The position numbers and the translations under genes are program-made. Below, in pieces: positions 57,897-64,000 of a stretch of 64,000 bases of DNA. How positions within the stretch are numbered: position 1 is the stretch's first letter; each line of letters starts with the position of its first letter. Under the pieces are notes generated by a model. The model saw nothing but the letters and a program-made list of their open reading frames with translations. It was not told the DNA's origin and made no database searches. The DNA is from Opitutales bacterium. Its GTDB lineage: Bacteria > Verrucomicrobiota > Verrucomicrobiia > Opitutales > T3Sed10-336. The stretch covers positions 1-64,000 of the forward strand of contig SLTG01000021.1 of NCBI GenBank assembly GCA_007130045.1, in the 5' to 3' direction.

Positions 57897-59915
57897 ATGG
57901 AAACCGGAAAAGCGACGAACGATTGGTGGGAGGGTCGCCCGTGGCGGTTGATCCAGACGAACCTGCGCGAGATTGACATGATCGACATTCGCGCCGATCA
58001 GGTCGTGCGGGACCTGGCGGACTTCCAGGCGACTGTGTTGATGATCAACACCGCGGGCATCATTGCGAGCTATCCGACACATCATCCGCTTCATTATCCG
58101 AGTCGGTTTCTACACGGCGACAGCCTGGAAGCGATCATTTCGGCCTGCCACGACGCGGGGATCCGGGTGATCGCGCGGACCGACTTTTCAAAGGTGCGCA
58201 GGCCGCTGTTCGAGAAGCATCCCGAATGGGCCTACCGCACCCAGGGAGGCGAGGTCGTGGATTACAACGGGGATGTACACGTTTGCATCAACGGCGCCTA
58301 CCAGCAGGAGGTTGCCCTGGAGATTATCAAAGAGCTGATCACTACTCTGCAAGTGGACGGCATCTTCATCAATATGGGCGGCTACCGGACGCGGGACTAC
58401 AGCGGCAACGAGTACGGAATCTGCCACTGTGAGAGCTGCTTGCGAGAGTTTCGAAAAGCGTTCGGATCGGATTTGCCCTCATCGACCGATATCGAGGATC
58501 CGGTCTTCCGCAAGCACGGGATCTTCCGGCGCGAAACCGTGCGCGCGCACCGGGAGAAGGTGGGACGCCTGATCGAACGGTTGCGTCCGGACATGTGTAT
58601 TGACAGTTACTTCGAAAGCGGGCGCGGGTTTATCCGGCGGGAGGCGAACACCGCCCTCGACCGCGCCCTGCCGCGCTGGCAGTACCACGCCTCCGAGAAC
58701 ACGCGGTGGGTCGTCGGCACGTATCCCGGCATGATCTCGTCGAACTCGACGGTGGACTTCATCGATTTTCCCACTCGGCACGTTGCGGTTTCGCCGCACC
58801 TCCAGAAACTCAGACTGGTACAATGCCTGGCGAACGGCGGCGCCCTTGACTACTATCTGATCGGCCGGATTGACAATCACGAGGATCGATCCGGCTTCGA
58901 ATCCGTCCGGGAGATATTCCACTACCATGCCGCCAACGAGTTCGCGTACCGCGACCTCGTCCCTCGCGCCACAATCGCGCTACTGAAGGACGGTATGTGC
59001 GATTCGGATGAATACAGGGGCTGGTTTCGGTTGCTTGTCGAAGAGCATCACCTGTTTGACGTCATTCTCGCGGATGCCGTCGGCGAACGCGACCTTAGCC
59101 GGTATTCGTGTATCGTGCTTCCCGACACTCAGTGCCTTGGCGATGGTCTGGCCCGTGCCATCGATCGCTTCGTCGAACAGGGAGGATGCCTGGTCGCCAC
59201 CGGGCGGAGCGGTTTCCGCGACGGGGATTTCGAGCCGCGGCCGGTTCCGGCGCTCGGATGCCGGGGGATGGCGGAAGCGCCTGAGATCGTTCCATCGATC
59301 CGCGGAGCGTACTTCCGCCTGGACGGGGAGGAGGGATTCCCCCGCTGTCGCGACACCCGGTTGCTGTTCGCGGACGATCTCTATGTAAACGGCGTGTACG
59401 AGGAGGGCTCTGTTCGTAGACTGCGGATGATCCCGCCGCAGCGATTCGGTCCACCGGAGCGTTGCTATGCCGACGTGGAGGGGTTCGACCCCGGGTTTCT
59501 GACGCGTCCTTACGGGAAGGGTCGATGCATCTACCTCCCATGGCTGCCGGGGAAGCTCTACCATCGACAGGGATACCCGAACACCGGCCTGTTTATGGGC
59601 GACCTGCTGGAACGTGAAGCGAATCTGGAGCCGGTGGGCGGGGAAATTCCGCCAATGGTCGAGGTGACCGTGCTCGACAAACGCGACGGCAGCGGATCGC
59701 TGATCCACCTTGTCAATCACTCGGGCCATTTCGGAGTCAGCTTCCACGCGCCCTTGCCAATACACGGCATAACGCTCAGGATTCCCTGGCCGGAGGCGCC
59801 CACCCTCGTGCGCAGTCTTCGAAGCGACGAGAAGATTCCCTTTGCTTGGGAAGACGGTCGGCTTATCCTCACCGTTACGGAGTTGGGTGATTTCGAGGCG
59901 CTTTCTCTGAGCTGA
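57897..59915 (+). CDS. GHL6-type putative glycosidase with GH42-trimerisation-like domain
   Basis: 672 residues, no signal peptide. Residues ~1-350 are a TIM barrel matching hypothetical glycosyl hydrolase family 6 (PF14871, GHL6): CHDAGIRVIARTDFSKVRRPLFEKHPEWAYRTQGGEVVDY, VDGIFINMGGYRTRDYSGNEYGICHCESCLREFRKAFG. A glutamate/aspartate pair cannot be assigned with confidence. From ~380 a beta-galactosidase trimerisation-like domain (IVLPDTQCLGDGLARAIDRFVEQGGCLVATGRS) follows, then a beta-sandwich. Divergent from the TTT importer, so it probably processes the imported sugar acid or its oligosaccharide in the cytoplasm. Confidence 0.8.
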   Translation: METGKATNDWWEGRPWRLIQTNLREIDMIDIRADQVVRDLADFQATVLMINTAGIIASYPTHHPLHYPSRFLHGDSLEAIISACHDAGIRVIARTDFSKVRRPLFEKHPEWAYRTQGGEVVDYNGDVHVCINGAYQQEVALEIIKELITTLQVDGIFINMGGYRTRDYSGNEYGICHCESCLREFRKAFGSDLPSSTDIEDPVFRKHGIFRRETVRAHREKVGRLIERLRPDMCIDSYFESGRGFIRREANTALDRALPRWQYHASENTRWVVGTYPGMISSNSTVDFIDFPTRHVAVSPHLQKLRLVQCLANGGALDYYLIGRIDNHEDRSGFESVREIFHYHAANEFAYRDLVPRATIALLKDGMCDSDEYRGWFRLLVEEHHLFDVILADAVGERDLSRYSCIVLPDTQCLGDGLARAIDRFVEQGGCLVATGRSGFRDGDFEPRPVPALGCRGMAEAPEIVPSIRGAYFRLDGEEGFPRCRDTRLLFADDLYVNGVYEEGSVRRLRMIPPQRFGPPERCYADVEGFDPGFLTRPYGKGRCIYLPWLPGKLYHRQGYPNTGLFMGDLLEREANLEPVGGEIPPMVEVTVLDKRDGSGSLIHLVNHSGHFGVSFHAPLPIHGITLRIPWPEAPTLVRSLRSDEKIPFAWEDGRLILTVTELGDFEALSLS

Positions 59916-60424
59916 ATCCTCGATTATTCTCCTTGCATTCGTGTCGCGCGGGCCGGAACGTGAACCTCTCGACAACTCCCCCGCTGGGTGCGCCCCCTCT
60001 GCGCTCGAAAATCAGTCGTTGCCAAAAACCCGACTTGACTTTCCATGTCCGAAAATGATTTCCTCGCGGAATCGCACTTTATGCAGCTCATCGTCGCGAA
60101 GTGAAAGCAAACCTGACCTCCCGGTTCATTATTCAGCCTTAATCCTTCCGCATTTATGAAGTCCCTCCTCCTTAACCTCCCGCTCGGCGGCGACCCCGCC
60201 AAAATGCAATCTTCCACCGGTATTTGAAAGCCCGGCAACTGCCATTGTTTTAATGTCTGTTGCAATATTTGGCGCTTGCATGACGCTCAGTCCATCCTGA
60301 TGCATTTTGCGTTGAAATTTCAAAAAGGAAGGGCAAGCTTGGTTTAGGGTACGACGAATATGACCGGGGACTTGGGTGCATTTTTGTCAATCCTTGCTGT
60401 TCTCTGTTAAAATATAGGTAATTT
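59916..60424. other. 509-bp intergenic, transition to lower-GC region
   Basis: No gene supported. Composition changes from high GC to AT-rich from about 60100 onward, matching the cluster that follows. TTGTCA at 60384 followed 18 bp later by TAAAAT looks like a promoter, but transcription would then start on top of the ribosome site AGGTAA of the next gene, so it is doubtful. Confidence 0.4.
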
Positions 60425-61288
60425 ATGAATCTTGCATTAAACACGTTGGTTTACGAAGTTGGAAACAAAGGACCACAAGAGTCATTGAAAAGTGCTGCTG
60501 ATTTCGGGTTTAAGTATATAGAATATGCCGGAATTCGAAAAGGTAATCCCGCCACTCTTACTGCACAGCAAAAAAAAGAAGTTATCAAGATTGCTCACGA
60601 TAACGGACTGATCAGTTCGCAGATGCTTCTGGTTGCCACACAGGATACGGCGCATCCCGAGAAGAAAAAAAGGGACGCGGTCCTTGACTATATGAAAGAG
60701 TGCGCGGACATGCAGTTGGAGCTGCGCGGGAAACAGGTTCTGGTATGCTGGGGGGGCGGCTTGTATGAGTCGGGTGTCCCCAAGGAACAGTCATGGATGT
60801 ATATGGTGGAAAACATCCGGCGTTTTGGCGAATGGTGCATCGATAAGGATATATTGGTGGGCATAGAACTGGATCCTCATGTCTACTTCATATGCAATAG
60901 CACGGGAAAACTGGCTCAAGCTATTGAAGATATCGCGCTTCCCAACGTTTATCCGAATGTCGATGTCGGCCATTTGGTGATTACGCGTGAAAGTCCCGAA
61001 TCACTGGAAAAACTCTCGAACAGACTTCTGCATGTCCACTTAAGCGAAACAGAGTCATTTGCTCATACGAACAGTATTTTGGGAACAGGTTGCGTGGATT
61101 TCAAAGCCTACGTTGACAAACTTATCGACCTTGGGATAGAGGAGAACTGCAAAAAACATGGAGAACCCTGCGTGGCCGGTATAGAAATGGGCAGTGAAGC
61201 CAGTGGCGGTTTCGTGGAAGATCCTGACCGATGGGTAAAGGAGAGTCTTGGTTATCTGCAAAAGATACTTCCAGACCTCGAAAAGTAA
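60425..61288 (+). CDS. Sugar-phosphate isomerase/epimerase TIM barrel (AP_endonuc_2-like)
   Basis: 287 residues, normal for the xylose-isomerase-like barrel family. Four metal ligands in the expected order: Glu in VGIELDPHVYF, Asp in YPNVDVGHLV, His in LLHVHLSETESF, and Glu in VAGIEMGSEASG. These enzymes isomerise or epimerise ketoses or their phosphates; relatives act in tetritol, tagatose, hydroxypyruvate and apiose pathways. First gene of a lower-GC operon with rpiB-like, dhaK and dhaL genes (18-bp gap to the next), so its substrate is probably a short ketose phosphate. Confidence 0.82.
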   Translation: MNLALNTLVYEVGNKGPQESLKSAADFGFKYIEYAGIRKGNPATLTAQQKKEVIKIAHDNGLISSQMLLVATQDTAHPEKKKRDAVLDYMKECADMQLELRGKQVLVCWGGGLYESGVPKEQSWMYMVENIRRFGEWCIDKDILVGIELDPHVYFICNSTGKLAQAIEDIALPNVYPNVDVGHLVITRESPESLEKLSNRLLHVHLSETESFAHTNSILGTGCVDFKAYVDKLIDLGIEENCKKHGEPCVAGIEMGSEASGGFVEDPDRWVKESLGYLQKILPDLEK

Positions 61289-61306
61289 ATCTCACATTGG
61301 ACCATT

Positions 61307-61759
61307 ATGAAAATTGTAATTGATGCGGACGAAGTAGCGGTTGACCTGAAAAAGACAATCATTGAACACTTGGAAAAGAAGGGCATTGAGGTTGTTGACC
61401 TTGAACATATCTCCAAACACCCCGGTGCGCACTATCCGGATGTCGGTTACAACCTGGCACTTAAGATTCAGTCCGGAGAATTTGAGAGAGGAATTTTGAT
61501 GTGCGGCACGGGTCAGGGCGTCGCCATGATTGCCAACAAGGTGGAAGGCGTTTACGCCGGAGCCTGCAATGATGTCTATTCAGCCGAGCGTATTCGCAAG
61601 AGTAATAATGCCCAAATATTGACCCTTGGATCTCGAGTGACGGGCCCCGAGTCAGCCAAGACGATTGTGGATGCCTGGCTCGAATCGGAGTTCCAGGGTG
61701 GAGGTTCACAGGAAAAGGTTGAGCAAATGCGGCGATTGGAGAATAAATCTTTCTCCTGA
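61307..61759 (+). CDS. RpiB/LacAB-family sugar-phosphate isomerase
   Basis: 150 residues. Has the RpiB catalytic Cys in MCGTGQGVAMIANKV and NDVYSAERIRKSNNAQILTLGSRVTG. The usual GSDHAG phosphate loop is DADEVAVD, so substrate preference likely differs from true RpiB. Enzymes of this kind in tetrulose pathways (EryI/DerI type) convert erythrulose 4-phosphate to erythrose 4-phosphate; whether this one does so is inferred from context. It differs from the Mycobacterium-type rpiB at 22.8 kb. Followed by a 146-bp AT-rich spacer and then dhaK. Confidence 0.82.
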   Translation: MKIVIDADEVAVDLKKTIIEHLEKKGIEVVDLEHISKHPGAHYPDVGYNLALKIQSGEFERGILMCGTGQGVAMIANKVEGVYAGACNDVYSAERIRKSNNAQILTLGSRVTGPESAKTIVDAWLESEFQGGGSQEKVEQMRRLENKSFS

Positions 61760-61905
61760 TTCGCGTAAAATTCTCCGACGAGAATTTTTTCGATCTCAAT
61801 CGCGGCAACGTAAATCCTTTAATAGCGGCACAAAAATACCGGAAATTTAATTAACCAACGTAAAAATACGCCATTCCCGATACTTATTAATTACTAATTA
61901 AAAAA

Positions 61906-62913
61906 ATGAAAAAATTCATAAACAATCCGGCAAATGCTGTCGACGAAATGCTGCAGGGTTACCTGAAAGCACACCCAAATATTATTGCGGCAAAAGAAAA
62001 TGACCGAGTTTTAATGGATAAAAGAGTGCCCATTAAAAATAAGGTTGGCATAGTGACGGGTGGCGGAAGCGGTCACAAACCCGCGTTTATCGGGTATATT
62101 GGAAGAAATATGGTGGATGCCGTAGCCGTGGGCGAAATATTTTCTTCTCCCCCGGGACAAATGTTTTATGATGCTATAAAGGCTGCTGATTCAGGAAAGG
62201 GAGTTGCCGTTTTATACGGAAATTATGCCGGCGATAACATGAATGTCGCCATAGCGATGGATATGGCGGAAAATGAGGGCATCCAGGTCGGAAAAGTCGT
62301 AGCAACTGACGACGTGCCCTCCGCCGCTAAAGAAAAAGTGGATCAGAGAAGAGGCGTAGCCGGTGAAATTCTCATGTGGAAAGTGGGAGGAGCAAAGGCT
62401 TCGATGGGCGCTTCTCTCGATGAAGTTATTTCGGTATCCAAAAAAGCCATAGACAATACCCGAAGTATGGGAGTTGGCCTGAGTCCATGTATTATACCCG
62501 AGGTTGGACATCCAAACTTCACTATAGAGGAAGGGAAAATGGAAATTGGAATCGGCCATCATGGAGAACCGGGAATAGAAGTAATCGATCTGGAATCTGC
62601 TTCAGAAATTGCCCGGCGTATGTGTGATGTAATATTGCCGGATTTGCCATTTGATAAAGGTGATGAGGTTGTCGTCCTGCTGTCAGGACTGGGGGCAACT
62701 CCAATGATGGAACTTTATATCCTTTTTAATGATATTGAAAAGATCTTGTCTGAAAAGGGAATATCAATCTTTGCTTCATATGTTGGAAATTACTTTTCTT
62801 CACTCGAAATGGCAGGGGCAACTCTTACCCTGATGAAATTGGACTACGAGTTAAAAGATTGCATCAGCTTAGAATCCGATTCCGTTGGGTTAACGCAATT
62901 CAATAAAGAATGA
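61906..62913 (+). CDS. dhaK: Dihydroxyacetone kinase-type subunit DhaK
   Basis: 335 residues, normal for DhaK. N-terminal KKFINNPANAVDEMLQGYLKAHPNI, glycine loop IVTGGGSGHKPAFIGYIG, FSSPPGQMFYDAI, YGNYAGDNMNV, and the covalent-binding His in EIGIGHHGEPGIEV. It binds the ketose substrate (dihydroxyacetone or a tetrulose) by a hemiaminal bond to His. Works with DhaL encoded 6 bp downstream. No DhaM (PTS) gene is visible in the window, so the phosphate source is open. AT-rich relative to the rest of the contig. Confidence 0.94.
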   Translation: MKKFINNPANAVDEMLQGYLKAHPNIIAAKENDRVLMDKRVPIKNKVGIVTGGGSGHKPAFIGYIGRNMVDAVAVGEIFSSPPGQMFYDAIKAADSGKGVAVLYGNYAGDNMNVAIAMDMAENEGIQVGKVVATDDVPSAAKEKVDQRRGVAGEILMWKVGGAKASMGASLDEVISVSKKAIDNTRSMGVGLSPCIIPEVGHPNFTIEEGKMEIGIGHHGEPGIEVIDLESASEIARRMCDVILPDLPFDKGDEVVVLLSGLGATPMMELYILFNDIEKILSEKGISIFASYVGNYFSSLEMAGATLTLMKLDYELKDCISLESDSVGLTQFNKE

Positions 62914-62919
62914 TATACA

Positions 62920-63588
62920 ATGAAAAGCTTTACGAACGACGAAGGTGCAAGGGTCATAGTCAACATGGTCAATGTCATACAAGATAATAAGGAGTATCTC
63001 AGCGATATTGATGGGAAAATTGGTGATGGCGATCACGGCATAAACATGAACAAAGGATTCACCCTCGCCAGGGAAGAATTAAATAACAACCCGGGAAACC
63101 TGTCACATGGTCTTGAGACTTTATCCAAAGTCCTGTCCCTTAAAATCGGCGGCAGCATGGGGCCTTTGTACGGATTCTTTTTCAAGGCAATGGGCCGTTC
63201 GATCGCTGAAAAGGAGAGTATCAAAGCGGACGATCTAAGGGAGATGCTAGATGCGGGACTGGGGGCCGTTCAGAAGACATCCAACGCACAAGTTGGTGAC
63301 AAAACGTTGATGGACGTTTTGATCCCTTCGGTTGAAGCCTATAAAAAAAGTCTGAATGATGGAAATTCCTTCCATGCCGCCCTGGATGATTTGAAGGCCG
63401 CGGCTATCCAGGGAAAGGATTCCACGGAAAACATGGTGTCTCAAATTGGCCGCTCCAGCCGTTTGGGTGAACGGTCCAAGGGAGTAATTGACCCCGGTGC
63501 GGCTTCGTGTTGTCTGATTCTTTGTTCTATGGCTGAGACCGTTCAGGAGTTATTACAAGAAAGCTCAGGCAAACGAAATCCAAATTGA
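62920..63588 (+). CDS. dhaL: Dihydroxyacetone kinase-type subunit DhaL
   Basis: 222 residues. KIGDGDHGINMNKGF is the nucleotide/Mg-binding DhaL motif with three aspartates; SLKIGGSMGPLYGFFFKAMG and RSSRLGERSKGVIDPGAASCC follow as in the family. It carries the ADP/ATP that donates the phosphate to the ketose held by DhaK. Stop-to-start spacing of 6 bp from dhaK indicates a single operon. Confidence 0.94.
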   Translation: MKSFTNDEGARVIVNMVNVIQDNKEYLSDIDGKIGDGDHGINMNKGFTLAREELNNNPGNLSHGLETLSKVLSLKIGGSMGPLYGFFFKAMGRSIAEKESIKADDLREMLDAGLGAVQKTSNAQVGDKTLMDVLIPSVEAYKKSLNDGNSFHAALDDLKAAAIQGKDSTENMVSQIGRSSRLGERSKGVIDPGAASCCLILCSMAETVQELLQESSGKRNPN

Positions 63589-63645
63589 TTCGGTGTGCCG
63601 GTTTCCATTGAAATTATTCAGGATATACTTCGGAGATTTTAACAG

Positions 63646-64000
63646 ATGATTGACGTAAATAAAAGTAAAGAGCCCAAACAAGCGGTTATTATCGGGTTTT
63701 TAAGTAAAACACAGGACCGTTTTGCAGAATACCAGCAACCATTGTCCACCCGGGAAAGATTGGAGATAGTTACGAAAATTGATGGATTCAGCGGTGCCGA
63801 AATAGTCTACCCATATGAAACCGGGGATGCTTCCGAGACCAGACAATGGCTGAAGGAGCTCAATCTTGAGATTGCTGCTATAAACGTAAACATAAAAAAG
63901 GAAAAAGAATGGGTGGCGGGTGCTCTCAGCAGACCCCGAAAACAGATACGTGATCGTGCCGTTGAAATGATCAGGAAATCAAAGGATTATGCAAAACAAA
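63646..64000 (+). CDS. Sugar-phosphate isomerase/epimerase TIM barrel, partial
   Basis: 118 residues up to the window edge. Starts MIDVNKSKEPKQAVIIGFLS; early strand-helix pattern (DGFSGAEIVYPYETGDASETRQWLKELNLEIAAINVNI) matches the N-terminal third of xylose-isomerase-like epimerases. The metal ligands lie beyond the window. Probable further member of the ketose operon (58-bp gap after dhaL). Not in the ORF track because it is open-ended. Confidence 0.7.
   Translation, partial: MIDVNKSKEPKQAVIIGFLSKTQDRFAEYQQPLSTRERLEIVTKIDGFSGAEIVYPYETGDASETRQWLKELNLEIAAINVNIKKEKEWVAGALSRPRKQIRDRAVEMIRKSKDYAKQ

Noticed and set aside
59941-60159. 72-residue ORF after the GHL6 gene
   Set aside because: No ribosome site, no family features, and composition typical of non-coding sequence.
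60384-60413. TTGTCA-N18-TAAAAT promoter before the isomerase gene
   Set aside because: The predicted transcript start would fall on the AGGTAA ribosome site about 5 nt before the ATG, leaving no usable leader.

Overview
The window reads as a chromosomal piece of a free-living, polysaccharide-degrading bacterium of the PVC group, most likely Verrucomicrobiota (Opitutae/Puniceicoccales-like). This is an inference. The pointers are a double-length UvrA with four ATPase modules, a single-chain eukaryote-like glycyl-tRNA synthetase, secreted sulfatases, a GHL6-type putative glycosidase, an SHD1-domain protein, many weak Shine-Dalgarno sites and high GC. No rRNA, tRNA or CRISPR array was recognised by eye.

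Layout. 0.1-9.8 kb: DUF3108 protein, a small membrane protein, an SHD1/transglutaminase-like secreted protein, double UvrA and a frameshifted small gene coupled to it. 9.8-14 kb: an alginate-lyase-family protein with a ThuA-like tail in front and a kelch protein, divergent from a zinc alcohol dehydrogenase whose N-terminus looks like a bacterial-microcompartment encapsulation peptide. 14.3-23.2 kb: SulP transporter, an alpha/beta hydrolase, glyS, a ParA plus two hypothetical proteins operon, and rpiB. 23.2-26.1 kb: gene debris, including a thiolase relic in front of an intact fadJ-like gene. 26.2-30.1 kb: an AT-rich GH5-like gene and two tandem PilT-family ATPases. 30.2-34.6 kb: a RAYT transposase relic and a large modular subtilase. 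34.9-40.7 kb: a phosphonate/phosphite-type ABC importer divergent from enolase, then two hypotheticals, one sigma-like. 40.9-45.0 kb: a GH43-like protein and two sulfatases, a small sulfated-glycan locus. 45.6-54.6 kb: a tight four-gene operon coding for a secreted chitobiase-C-like protein, an FG-GAP repeat protein, a membrane-anchored PQQ-type propeller, and a rifampin-phosphotransferase-like enzyme fused to a membrane domain resembling DUF106/EMC3. 54.7-59.9 kb: a tripartite tricarboxylate-type transporter (tctCBA order) divergent from a GHL6 glycosidase-like protein. 60.4 kb to the end: a lower-GC cluster of sugar-phosphate isomerases with DhaK and DhaL, cut by the window edge.

How it fits together. 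The catabolic genes suggest use of sulfated and/or uronic-acid polysaccharides: extracellular sulfatases and lyases, a carboxylate-type importer, dehydrogenation possibly inside a microcompartment, and phosphorylation and isomerisation of short ketoses (dihydroxyacetone or tetruloses). The most unusual parts are the 45.6-54.6 kb operon and the dehydrogenase with its possible microcompartment tag. Two ~63-bp hairpin elements and a RAYT fragment point to past REP-type mobility.
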